From: Uruburuella suis
GTDB taxonomy: Bacteria > Pseudomonadota > Gammaproteobacteria > Burkholderiales > Neisseriaceae
NCBI RefSeq assembly: GCF_004341385.1
Contig: NZ_SLXE01000013.1
Location: forward strand, 10,198-74,197
Length of the DNA stretch: 64,000 nucleotides
Direction: 5' to 3'
How positions within the stretch are numbered: position 1 is the first letter of the stretch; every line of letters begins with the position of its first letter. Shown here piece by piece: positions 23,410 through 31,969 of the stretch. A program made the position numbers and the translations under genes. The notes under the pieces were generated by a model. It saw only the letters and a program-made list of their open reading frames with translations, had not been told where the DNA came from and made no database searches.

Positions 23410-23601
23410 TGCTGCAAAGGCCGTCTGAAAAAAGTATTCAGACGGCCTTTTTATCATTATTGCCACATAAAAACCACGCAATAATAATGAATACAAACCG
23501 TATTGGCGGTGGAAAAGTCGTGCTATGATGAAAATGTTTTGAGGCCGTCTGAAAAAAACCAAACACATTCCTCTGCCAAAAGCAGCCTTTCATCGGCTGC
23601 T

Positions 23602-24813
23602 ATGTTGCATCTGGACCCCAACAATCCCAACCAAAAATACGCCACCAGCTCGCCTAACAGCTGGTCCACCGCCAGCGCCGATGAAAAGCTGGGGCTGGCC
23701 TATTTCCCGATGGGCAACCGCACGCCCGACCAATTGGGCATGTATCGCAGCCCCGCCGAAGAGAAATATTCCTCATCAGTGGTGGCGCTTGATTTGAAAA
23801 CCGGCCAAGCGCGCTGGGTGCAGCAATTTGTGCACCATGATTTGTGGGATATGGACACGCCCGCCCAGCCCAGCCTGGTCGACATCACCACCGCCAAAGG
23901 CGTGGAGCCGGGTTTGGTCGTGCCCACCAAGCAGGGCGATGTGTATGTGCTCAACCGCGCCACGGGCGAAGCGATTATCCCCATCGGCCAAGTGGCTGCC
24001 GGCTCCACCCAAACCATACCCGAAGATTGGGCTTCGCCCGTGCAGCCCGTGTCGGGCTTGAGCTTCAACCCCGAGCCGCTGAGTGAGAAAAAAATGTGGG
24101 GCGCGAGCCTCGTGGATCAAATGCTTTGCCGCATCGAATTTAACAAGCTCAATTATTCCGGCCGCTACACCCCGCCCTCGCTGGAAGGCACCATTGTGTA
24201 TCCCGGCAATTTCGGCGTGTTTAACTGGGGCTCGATTGCGGTTGACCCGAAAAAGCAAGTGATGTTCGGCATGCCGCTGCATTTGGCCTTTGTGTCTAAG
24301 CTGATTCCGCAAAGTGAAATCAACAAAGGCGGCGGCGTCAACACCGGCGAGCATGGTGTAAACGCCAATGCCGGCGCGCCCTACGGCATCAGCCTCACCC
24401 CCTTCCTCTCACCCATCGGCGTGCCCTGCCAGCAGCCGCCCTGGGGCTTTGTGGCCGCCGCCAGCCTGCAAAACGGCAAGATTTACTATCAGCGCAAAAA
24501 CGGCACCATCCGCAATATGAACCCGCTGGGGCTGGCCATTAAAATGGGCGTGCCCGGCATCGGCGGCCCGATGATTACCGGCAGCGGCGTGGTGTTTATG
24601 GCAGCCGCCGTCGACAACAATTTCCGCGCTTATGATCTCGACAGCGGCGATGTGTTGTGGAATGTGGAAATCCCCGCCGGCGGCCAAGCCACACCGATGA
24701 CTTACCTCAACAGCCAAGGCGAGCAAATGGTGGTGCTGGTGGCCGGCGGCCACGGCTCGGTGGGCACCACGCTGGGCGATTATGTGCTGGCTTATAAGCT
24801 GGAAGCACAATAA
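23602..24813 (+). pseudogene. gcd: 3' half of a PQQ-dependent membrane glucose dehydrogenase gene
   Basis: About 403 residues matching the C-terminal half of quinoprotein glucose dehydrogenase (Gcd, about 800 residues). Recognisable stretches are EKYSSSVVALDLKTG, HHDLWDMDTPAQPSL, PTKQGDVYVLNRATG, YPGNFGVFNWGSIAVDP, PPWGFVAAASLQ, KMGVPGIGGPMITGSG and GGQATPMTYLNSQGEQ. The N-terminal membrane anchor and the first half of the beta-propeller are missing. The frame opens just after a DUS, and the sequence before residue 1 is repeat-derived. The remaining frame is uninterrupted up to the natural end (YVLAYKLEAQ), so the truncation is probably recent. A complete propeller cannot form, so activity is not expected. 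Confidence 0.8.
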
Positions 24814-25239
24814 CCGCAAGAGTTGGCAAGCGAAGGCCGTCTGAAGTCATAGTAGGTACGATTAGCGCAGCGTAATCGTACGCACGCATTCTCCCAATTG
24901 CGCGCAAGCAAAGGCCGTCTGAAACTTTAATCTTCAGACGGCCTTTAACATTCTGTGCAAGTGATTCAACCCCAGCCGCACGCCAACCATGGCGCGTAGC
25001 TTGGGTTGCCAAACCCAACATTTCAAGCGGTTTGAGGGATTGGTTGGGTTTCCAACCCAACCTACGCGCCGGAAGCACAATAACCGCAAGAGTTGGCAAG
25101 CGAAGGCCGTCTGAAGTCACAGTAGGTACGATTAACGCAGCGTAATCGTACGCACGCATTCTCCCAATTGCGTGCAAGCGAAGGCCGTCTGAAACTTTAA
25201 TCTTCAGACGGCCTTTAATATTCTGTGCGGATGATTCAA
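24801..25239. repeat. Direct repeat including the tail of the gcd remnant
   Basis: 24801-24968 and 25071-25239 are nearly identical. The unit starts with GGAAGCACAATAACCGCAAG, the last codons and stop of gcd, and includes a DUS, a GTAGGTACGATTA(G/A)CGCAGCGTAATCGTACGC hairpin and a facing DUS pair. The spacer 24969-25070 holds a GTTGGGTTTCC-AACCCAAC hairpin of another repeat type. Confidence 0.8.
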
Positions 25240-25242
25240 ATT

Positions 25243-25346
25243 ATACCAATCCAAAAAAATAACCTAACTTCGTTGTCTCGCCTTGCCGTACTAGTTGTAC
25301 TGTCTGCGGCTCGCCGCCTTGTTAGCTTACTTTTTTGAATTGGTAT
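25243..25346 (-). repeat. Correia-like element with ATACCAAT ends, full copy 2
   Basis: 104 bp in inverted orientation relative to the copy at 1203, with ATACCAATCC and GAATTGGTAT ends; 90 bases upstream of pdxA. Confidence 0.8.
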
Positions 25347-25437
25347 TAAGCCAAACCCAGCAAACCGCCGCGGCTGGATTTAGCCGCCGCTTCGCTATAT
25401 ACTGATTCGCATATCCATCCACACCACGAGCATCATC

Positions 25438-26418
25438 ATGACCGTTCCCATTTTGGCCGTTACCAGCGGCGAGCCGGCCGGCATCGGCCCCGATATCTGC
25501 CTGGATTTGCCCGAAGCCGATTTGCCCTGCCGCTGCGTGGTGCTGGGCGACAAAACCTTATTGCAGGCGCGCGCCCAAGCGCTGGGCAAAAGCGTGCAGC
25601 TGCAAGACTACGATGCCGCGCGCGCACCGGCCGCCGGCGTGCTCGAAGTGTTGCATATTCCCCTGCGCACGCCTTGCGAAGCCGGCCGCTTGAGCACAGA
25701 AAACGCGCCTTATGTGCTGCAACTGCTCGACCGCGCCTATGAGGGCGTGCAGGCGGGCGAATTTGCCGCTCTGGTGACCGCGCCGCTGCACAAAGGCATT
25801 CTCAACGATGCAGGCATTGCCTTTACCGGCCACACCGAATACTTGGCCGAAAAAAGCGGCACCGACCAAGTGGTGATGATGCTCGCCGGCGGCGGCTTGC
25901 GTGTGGCGCTGGCCACCACCCACCTGCCGCTTAAAGACATCGCCGCCGCCATCAACCGGCCGCTGATCGAATCGGTGGCTACCATTCTCGCGCAAGATTT
26001 GCGCAGCAAATTCGGCGTGAAAAACCCGAATATCCTCGTTACCGGCCTCAACCCGCATGCCGGCGAAGGCGGCCATTTGGGGCATGAAGAAATCGACATC
26101 ATCATCCCCGCGCTGGAAGCATTGCGCGCCGGCGGCATGAATATCCACGGCCCTTATCCGGCCGACACGCTTTTCCAGCCCTTTATGCTGCAAGGCGCCG
26201 ATGCCGTGTTGGCCATGTACCACGACCAAGGTTTGCCGGTGTTGAAATACGCCAGCTTCGGTAAAGGCGTCAACATCACCTTGGGGCTGCCCTTTGTGCG
26301 CACCTCGGTGGATCACGGCACCGCACTCACGCTGGCCGGCAGCGGCAAAGCCGATTCCGGCAGCCTAATTGTGGCGGTAGACACCGCCCTGGCCATGGCG
26401 CAGCACCACCGCGCCTGA
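25438..26418 (+). CDS. pdxA: 4-hydroxythreonine-4-phosphate dehydrogenase
   Basis: A 326-residue enzyme of the deoxyxylulose-5-phosphate-dependent pyridoxal phosphate pathway; it oxidises 4-phosphohydroxy-L-threonine with NAD. The N-terminus ILAVTSGEPAGIGPDICL is the family signature. The conserved metal/substrate residues are seen in TGHTEYLAE (about residues 140-148), GLNPHAGEGGHLGHEE (about 203-218) and the C-terminal MYHDQGLPVLKYASFGKGVN (about 261-280). Length is the normal 325-335. The gene is followed after 31 bases by a small conserved-looking gene with AAAGGAG, so the two are probably cotranscribed. Confidence 0.95.
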   Translation: MTVPILAVTSGEPAGIGPDICLDLPEADLPCRCVVLGDKTLLQARAQALGKSVQLQDYDAARAPAAGVLEVLHIPLRTPCEAGRLSTENAPYVLQLLDRAYEGVQAGEFAALVTAPLHKGILNDAGIAFTGHTEYLAEKSGTDQVVMMLAGGGLRVALATTHLPLKDIAAAINRPLIESVATILAQDLRSKFGVKNPNILVTGLNPHAGEGGHLGHEEIDIIIPALEALRAGGMNIHGPYPADTLFQPFMLQGADAVLAMYHDQGLPVLKYASFGKGVNITLGLPFVRTSVDHGTALTLAGSGKADSGSLIVAVDTALAMAQHHRA

Positions 26419-26449
26419 AGCCGGATTTTCACGAAAAAAGGAGCACAAG

Positions 26450-26692
26450 ATGAGCCTGTTTAAAAAAAGCCCGCCCGATTTGGGCAAAATCAAGCCGCAG
26501 CCTTATGAAAGCTTTGAAGAAGCCGAGCAAAAGCGCGAGCAAGATGCCGTGGCCGTCAACCCGCCGCTCACCGAGCAGCAGCAAGCCGTGGTGCGCGAGC
26601 AGGCCGGTATCAATCCGGTAACGCAGCTGGTGGGCGATGTGGTTAAGCCCACCGATCACAGCGTGCCGGACGCCGGCGACAAGCCCGATTAA
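26450..26692 (+). CDS. Small hypothetical protein downstream of pdxA
   Basis: An 80-residue hydrophilic protein (MSLFKKSPPDLGKIKPQPYE..., ending DAGDKPD). It has no membrane segment or signal peptide and is rich in Gln, Glu, Pro and Asp, suggesting a flexible cytosolic protein. AAAGGAG seven bases before the ATG, codon use like the neighbours and a terminator after the stop support it as a real gene, probably cotranscribed with pdxA. I do not recognise the family. The phrase PVTQLVGDVV near the end resembles PVSQLVADVV in the acidic domain of the FtsY encoded at 48.9 kb, which may reflect a shared short motif. Confidence 0.75.
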   Translation: MSLFKKSPPDLGKIKPQPYESFEEAEQKREQDAVAVNPPLTEQQQAVVREQAGINPVTQLVGDVVKPTDHSVPDAGDKPD

Positions 26693-26704
26693 GCAGATGC
26701 ACAA

Positions 26705-26732
26705 AGGCCGTCTGAAACCTTTCAGACGGCCT
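26705..26732. terminator. DUS inverted repeat between convergent genes
   Basis: AGGCCGTCTGAAAC and its inverted partner, flanked by A- and T-rich ends; serves the gene at 26450 (plus) and possibly purB (minus), whose stop is 30 bases away. Confidence 0.8.
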
Positions 26733-26762
26733 TTTGCTGTGCTATCAAAATCAAATGCAAAA

Positions 26763-28133
26763 TCAAATACGCCGCGCCAATTCCTCGGCTTTGCCCACAT
26801 AAAGCGCGGGGGTGAGTGCGTGCAATTGCGCTTTGGCTTCGGCGGGAATCTCCAGCGCGTTGATAAACACCGTGAGCACTTGCGGCGTGATGCCTTCTTT
26901 GCCGCGCGTGAGGTCTTTGAGTTTTTCATACGGATTGGCCACGCCATAGCGGCGCATCACCGTTTGAATCGGCTCGGCCAGCAATTCCCAAGTGGCATCC
27001 AAATCGGCGGCCAGCGCGGCGGGGTTGGCTTCGAGCTTGTTCAGGCCGCGCAGGTGCGATACCAGCCCCAAAATGGTGTAGCCCGTGCCCACGCCCATAT
27101 TGCGCAACACGGTGCTGTCGGTGAGGTCGCGCTGCCAGCGCGAGAGCGGCAGCTTTTCGGCCAAAAAGCCCAACACCGCATTGGCCATGCCCAAATTGCC
27201 TTCTGAATTTTCAAAATCAATCGGGTTTACCTTATGCGGCATGGTGGAAGAGCCCACTTCGCCCGCTTTCACTTTCTGTTTGAAATAGCCCAGCGAAATA
27301 TAGCCCCACACATCGCGGTTGAAATCAATCAAAATGGTGTTGATGCGCGCGATGGTTTGGAAAAATTCCGCCATATAATCATGCGGCTCGATTTGGATGG
27401 TGTAGGGGTTGAACGTGAGCCCCAGGCCGCGCTCGACAAAAGCTTGGCAGTGCGCTTCCCAATCCACATCGGGATAAGCCACCATGTGCGCATTGTAATT
27501 GCCCACCGCGCCGTTGATTTTGCCCAAAAATTCCTGCGCCTCGATTTGGCGGATTTGGCGCTGCAAGCGATAAAGCACATTGGCGATTTCCTTGCCCAGC
27601 GTGGTGGGTGTGGCCGGCTGGCCGTGGGTGCGGCTCATCATCGGCACCGCGGCCAAATCGTGCGCCAGCGTTTGCAGCTTGGCGGTGATTTCGGCCAGAT
27701 GCGGCAGCAGCACCTGCTCGCGCGCCTCTTGCAGCATCAGCGCGTGGGAAAGGTTGTTGATGTCTTCGCTGGTGCAGGCAAAATGAATGAATTCGCTGGC
27801 ATCGGCCACTTCGGGCACACCTGAAAAGCGCTCTTTGAGCCAATATTCGATGGCTTTCACATCGTGGTTGGTGGTGGCTTCGATGGCTTTCACCGCCGCT
27901 GCATCATCGAGCGAAAAATCGGCGGCCACTTTGTCGATTTCGGCAATGGTGAAATCGCTGAATGCGGGCACTTCCACAATTTTCGGCTCGGCCGCCAGCG
28001 CTTTGAGCCAGTTTAATTCCACTTTCACACGCGCCCGCATCAGGCCGTATTCAGAGAAAATCGGGCGCAGCGCTTCAACAGATTTCGCATAGCGGCCGTC
28101 GAGCGGCGATAAGGCGGCAATAGTATTGATCAT
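26763..28133 (-). CDS. purB: Adenylosuccinate lyase
   Basis: A 456-residue enzyme of purine synthesis; it splits SAICAR and adenylosuccinate, releasing fumarate. The fumarase/aspartase superfamily signature appears as GSSTMPHKVNPIDFENSEGN (about residues 292-311), and MSRTHGQPATPTTLGKE (about 168-184) holds a catalytic histidine. The N-terminus MINTIAALSPLDGRYAKSVE is typical, so start 28133 is chosen over an earlier ATG at 28169; AGGAAAA lies before it. The sequence and length match the E. coli-type PurB. It stands alone, convergent with pdxA and its follower. Confidence 0.96.
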   Translation of the reverse strand: MINTIAALSPLDGRYAKSVEALRPIFSEYGLMRARVKVELNWLKALAAEPKIVEVPAFSDFTIAEIDKVAADFSLDDAAAVKAIEATTNHDVKAIEYWLKERFSGVPEVADASEFIHFACTSEDINNLSHALMLQEAREQVLLPHLAEITAKLQTLAHDLAAVPMMSRTHGQPATPTTLGKEIANVLYRLQRQIRQIEAQEFLGKINGAVGNYNAHMVAYPDVDWEAHCQAFVERGLGLTFNPYTIQIEPHDYMAEFFQTIARINTILIDFNRDVWGYISLGYFKQKVKAGEVGSSTMPHKVNPIDFENSEGNLGMANAVLGFLAEKLPLSRWQRDLTDSTVLRNMGVGTGYTILGLVSHLRGLNKLEANPAALAADLDATWELLAEPIQTVMRRYGVANPYEKLKDLTRGKEGITPQVLTVFINALEIPAEAKAQLHALTPALYVGKAEELARRI

Positions 28134-28634
28134 TTTCGTTTTCCTGTGGTGGGCAGCCAAAAGGCACAATGCCGCCGATTATACCTCAAGCCGCCGGCGG
28201 CGGGCGCATGGGTGGCGCGATTTTTGGGCGGCGGAGCGTGAAAGCAGGGCGGGGGAAATCCCATAAGCAAGGTCAAACTTGAAAATAACGAAATGAAAGC
28301 TTTAATTAAAAAGGCCGTCTGAAACTTTGATGTTCAGACGACCTGCTTGGGTTTGTGGATACAAGTTTTATGCATTCCACGATTAAGTGCGCACCTATGC
28401 GGCTAGGCGTAGGTCGGATTCGAGAATCCGACGTTTGGCCATCAGCCAAAGTGATATGCGTGCCTTGTTCTGCGAACAAGTGTCGGATTCAAGAATCCGA
28501 CCTACGGTTGCTTTCTACAATCAAAAATGCCGTCTGAAAACTTTCAGACGGCATTTGAACTGCATATAAGCCGTAGGGTTTCATGCGTACGATTGCGCCG
28601 TAAAAAGCGCGGCGTGCGCACTATGCCCTATTGC
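28134..28634. other. Spacer between purB and metE with repeats
   Basis: No gene seen. It contains facing DUS pairs at about 28312-28342 and 28530-28554 (the latter a likely metE terminator), a TCGGATTC structured repeat at 28409-28505, and a decayed CGTACGATTG...CGGCGTGCGCAC hairpin near 28583. Confidence 0.6.
28409..28505 (+). repeat. TCGGATTC structured repeat, copy 5
   Basis: 97 bp, GTAGGTCGGATTCGAGAATC at the left and GAATCCGACCTAC at the right, with inner hairpins TTTGGCC-ATCA-GCCAAA and CTTGTTC-TGC-GAACAAG. It closely matches the copies at 5008 and 62826. Confidence 0.8.
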
Positions 28635-30914
28635 TTATTTGGCAGCCAATTCGGCGCGCAGCTTTTTGGTTACTTCCATCATCACTTTCAGCTGCTCGAT
28701 GGTTTCCGGCCAACCGCGGGTTTTGAGGCCGCAGTCGGGGTTGACCCACAAGCGCTCAACCGGCACCACGTCCATCGCTTTGCGCAGCAAATGCTCCACT
28801 TCGGCGGCGGTGGGCACGCGCGGGCTGTGAATGTCGTACACGCCGGGGCCGATGTCGTTCGGGTATTTGAAATCGCCGAAGGCGGTGAGCAAATCCATAT
28901 CCGAGCGTGAAGTTTCGATGGTGATCACATCGGCATCCATTGAAGCAATGGCGGGCAGAATGTCGTTAAATTCCGAGTAGCACATATGGGTGTGGATTTG
29001 GGTGCTGTCTTCCGCGCCGGTGCTGGAAAGGCGGAATGATTCGCACGCCCAGGCCAAGTATTCATCCCATTGCGCTTTTTTCAGCGGCATGGCTTCGCGA
29101 ATGGCCGGCTCATCGATTTGAATCACTTTGATGCCGGCTTTTTCCAAATCCAGCACTTCATCATTCAAGGCCAGCGCAATTTGTTTGGCCACCACGCTCA
29201 AGGGCACATCATCGCGCACGAACGACCATTTAAACATGGTTACCGGGCCGGTGAGCATGCCTTTCATCGGGCGGCTGGTGAGCGTTTGCGCGAAAGAAGA
29301 CCAATAAACCGTCATCGGATTGGGGCGGGAAACGTCGCCGAAAATAATCGGCGGTTTCACGCAGCGGCTGCCGTAGCTTTGCACCCAGCCGAATTGGCTG
29401 AAGCAATAGCCGGCCAATTGCTCGCCGAAATATTCCACCATATCGTTGCGCTCGGCTTCGCCGTGCACCGGCACATCGATTTGCAGCTTTTCCTGCTCTT
29501 CCACGCAATAAGCGATTTCTTTTTTCATCGCCGCATCGTAATCGGCCGCGCTCAATTCGCCTTTTTTAAAGGCCGCGCGCGCTTGGCGGATTTCGGTGGT
29601 TTGCGGGAATGAGCCGATGGTGGTGGTGGGCAGAATCGGCAATTTCATCCATTCTTGCTGCGCTTTGATGCGCTCGGCAAACGGCGATTTGCGCTGATCG
29701 GCGCCTTTGGGCAGATCGGCCACACGCTTTTGCACCGCTTCGTTGTGGATCAGCTTGTTGGTGGCGCGGTCAGCCGCGGCGGCATCAGATGCGGCAATGG
29801 CTTCTTTCACGCTCTCTTTGCCGTGTGCCAGGGCTTGTTTCACTGCGCCCAGCTCAACCAATTTTTGGGCGGCAAACGCCATCCAAGATTTGATTTCGGC
29901 ATCGAGCTTTTCTTCCACCGCCAAATCTTGCGGGCTGTGCAAGAGCGAGCAGCTCGGCGCAATCCACAAATTATTGCCCAATTTGGCCGCCACCGGTGCC
30001 AAAGTGTCAATCACTTTGCTCAAATTGGCGCGCCACACGTTGCGGCCATCAATCAAGCCCACCGACAACACTTTGTTTTCCGGCCAAGCATCGGCAAACA
30101 CCGCCACGCTTTCGGGCGCGCGCACGGCATCGATGTGCACACCGTGCACCGGCAGGTTTTTCAGCAGATTCAGATGCTCGGCCACTGAAGCAAAATAAGT
30201 GCCGATAATAATGCGCACGCCGGTGTTGGCCAGCTCTTTATACACAGCCGGGAAAGCATCGAGATAAGGCTTGGGCGCATCCACCGCCAAAATCGGCTCG
30301 TCGATTTGAATCCAATCCACACCCTCGGCGGCCAATTCGCGCAGCAATTGCGCATAAGCGGGCAAGAGCTTCGGCAGCAGGGTTGCCACGCGGCAGCCAA
30401 ATTCTTCTTTCTTTTTACCCAGCCACAAAAGGGTGAGCGGGCCCACCAGCGTGGGCTTGATATCGTGGCCCAGCGCGCGCGCTTCTTTGATTTGGGCAAT
30501 CAGATTGGCAGAATGCGCGGCAAATTCGGTGTCGGCATGCCATTCGGGCACGATATAGTGATAGTTGGTGTCAAACCATTTGGTCATTTCCATCGCAAAC
30601 TGCGTGGCATTACCGCGCGCCAGCTGGAAATATTCGGGCAGGCTCAGATTGGCCGCATCAAAACCGAAGCGCTTGGGAATGCAGCCCAGCGCCACTTGCG
30701 TGTCGAGCACTTGGTCGTAAAACGAAAAATCGCCCACCGGCAGCAAATCGGCACCGGCCGCTTTTTGCGCCGCCCAGTTCAAACGGCGGATTTCAGCCGC
30801 CACCGCCTGTAACTCAGCCTCGCTTTTCGCGCCTTTCCAAAAAGCCTCTACGGCAAATTTCAACTCGCGCTTCGCGCCGATGCGGGGATAGCCGCTCAAA
30901 TGGAATGTGTTCAT
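28635..30914 (-). CDS. metE: Cobalamin-independent methionine synthase
   Basis: A 759-residue 5-methyltetrahydropteroyltriglutamate-homocysteine methyltransferase, the last step of methionine synthesis without vitamin B12. The N-terminus (LSGYPRIGAKRELKFAVEAFW) and the C-terminal zinc site region IHTHMCYSEF and VNPDCGLKTRGW are typical, and length matches the family. AGGAAA lies before the ATG. A LysR-type MetR-like regulator is encoded at 47.8 kb in this window and is the expected activator. Upstream of metE, TGAA and TTCA half-sites occur (about 30965-30980 and a TTTCATGAA near 31008), but spacing does not match the MetR consensus, so a binding site is only possible. Confidence 0.96.
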   Translation of the reverse strand: MNTFHLSGYPRIGAKRELKFAVEAFWKGAKSEAELQAVAAEIRRLNWAAQKAAGADLLPVGDFSFYDQVLDTQVALGCIPKRFGFDAANLSLPEYFQLARGNATQFAMEMTKWFDTNYHYIVPEWHADTEFAAHSANLIAQIKEARALGHDIKPTLVGPLTLLWLGKKKEEFGCRVATLLPKLLPAYAQLLRELAAEGVDWIQIDEPILAVDAPKPYLDAFPAVYKELANTGVRIIIGTYFASVAEHLNLLKNLPVHGVHIDAVRAPESVAVFADAWPENKVLSVGLIDGRNVWRANLSKVIDTLAPVAAKLGNNLWIAPSCSLLHSPQDLAVEEKLDAEIKSWMAFAAQKLVELGAVKQALAHGKESVKEAIAASDAAAADRATNKLIHNEAVQKRVADLPKGADQRKSPFAERIKAQQEWMKLPILPTTTIGSFPQTTEIRQARAAFKKGELSAADYDAAMKKEIAYCVEEQEKLQIDVPVHGEAERNDMVEYFGEQLAGYCFSQFGWVQSYGSRCVKPPIIFGDVSRPNPMTVYWSSFAQTLTSRPMKGMLTGPVTMFKWSFVRDDVPLSVVAKQIALALNDEVLDLEKAGIKVIQIDEPAIREAMPLKKAQWDEYLAWACESFRLSSTGAEDSTQIHTHMCYSEFNDILPAIASMDADVITIETSRSDMDLLTAFGDFKYPNDIGPGVYDIHSPRVPTAAEVEHLLRKAMDVVPVERLWVNPDCGLKTRGWPETIEQLKVMMEVTKKLRAELAAK

Positions 30915-31064
30915 ATGGGTTTCCTGTTGGGTATAAGGGGATAAATCTTTCGATGCTGCTATATTGAATAACTTTTTTCAAGGAAGCAAACGCTTAATTT
31001 GCATGGTTTCATGAATTTTAATCATGGGCTTTGCGAGGCCGTCTGAAAGGTTTCAGACGGCCTT

Positions 31065-31168
31065 ATACCAATTCAAAAAAGTAAGCTAACAAGGCGGCGA
31101 GCCGCAGACAGTACAGATAGTACGGCAAGGCGAGACAACGAAGTTAGGTTATTTTTTTGGATTGGTAT
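31065..31168 (+). repeat. Correia-like element with ATACCAAT ends, full copy 3
   Basis: 104 bp, almost identical to the copy at 1203-1306. It directly follows a facing DUS pair (about 31035-31064) in the metE upstream region. Confidence 0.8.
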
Positions 31169-31543
31169 TAGCCGGTTTTAAATCGTTTGTTTGCTTAAGG
31201 CCGGATGAGTGCAGTTTACAATGGCATTGGTTTTGGTTAGCGGTGTCGCCGGGATTAAAGATGCCGTCTGAAAGCAAGCGTAATTCGCATGTAGAATGTG
31301 TGCCATAGGCATACTCGCTTTTTCTCATTGAGCAGCAAGGGAGCAACAAGGCCGTCTGAAAGATTAATGTTTCAGACGGCCTTGAGTTTCTTGCCATCAA
31401 AAGCTGTGAAGAATAAGCCTGTTAAGATGCGTGCGTGCCTATGGCACACATTCTACACACAGGACACAGGCTACGCTTGCTTGACTACCTTTACGCTTGC
31501 TGTCCCAACTCAAAAATATATTTCTATTAAAATAACATATTGA
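31169..31543. other. Left boundary of the toxin cassette locus
   Basis: No gene seen. A facing DUS pair lies at about 31349-31383, followed by GCGTGCGTGCCTATGGCACACATTCTACACACAGG (two parts, about 31429-31463), a half-copy of the 89-bp cloverleaf repeat. The same DUS-plus-half-repeat pattern recurs at each cassette junction to the right. Confidence 0.65.
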
Positions 31544-31957
31544 TTAAATGAAATTATCATGTTCATTTACATTAATTACTTCACTATACAAAGCCTTTGG
31601 AATTTCCATTTCCCAGTGGAATGCCAAAATAACGCCCATAGCCAGGCTTCTAATTTCTTGCCATTCAGAATCATCCAAGCTACTATTTTCAAGCCATAAA
31701 TAAGCATATTTTTCTCCACTTTTACCTGAGATGTAAGCATCTAAATCTCTTAACAAGACTAATTGCTTTTCTGTAATATCTATATATTCATGTATTCTCT
31801 CTAAATTTTCTCCAACCGCTTCTTCATACTCTAAAACAATTTCTTCTCCAACCATGGAATTTTCCGGAAGTAAGTTTTTTTGAACACAAGATGATGATGC
31901 CAATGCCATTAAAGACCATTTGAACTTATCAAAATAATATTGTTTTAAGCTGATCAT
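31544..31957 (-). CDS. Probable immunity protein of toxin cassette A
   Basis: A 137-residue acidic, soluble protein with no signal peptide. It starts 12 bases after the stop of the cassette A toxin frame, the usual place for an immunity gene in contact-dependent inhibition loci. It is clearly related to the 132-residue product at 35560-35958 (shared pattern FDKFKW.LMALA, .S.VG.E...EYE.AV, L.AYI..K.G, WL.N..LD..EW..IR.L, LYS.VI.VNE), which follows an almost identical toxin. The gene is much richer in AT than the housekeeping genes. It probably binds the toxin's C-terminal domain in the cytosol. I do not recognise a named immunity family. Confidence 0.75.
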   Translation of the reverse strand: MISLKQYYFDKFKWSLMALASSSCVQKNLLPENSMVGEEIVLEYEEAVGENLERIHEYIDITEKQLVLLRDLDAYISGKSGEKYAYLWLENSSLDDSEWQEIRSLAMGVILAFHWEMEIPKALYSEVINVNEHDNFI

Positions 31958-31969
31958 ATTAATTTTTCC

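Noticed and set aside
24707..25177. 156-codon minus-strand frame with two copies of the same peptide
   Set aside because: It translates the direct repeat at 24801-25239 and has no independent coding evidence.
30960..31016. TGAA/TTCA half-sites upstream of metE as a MetR site
   Set aside because: Spacing between the half-sites does not match the TGAA-N5-TTCA consensus; kept only as a remark in the metE entry.
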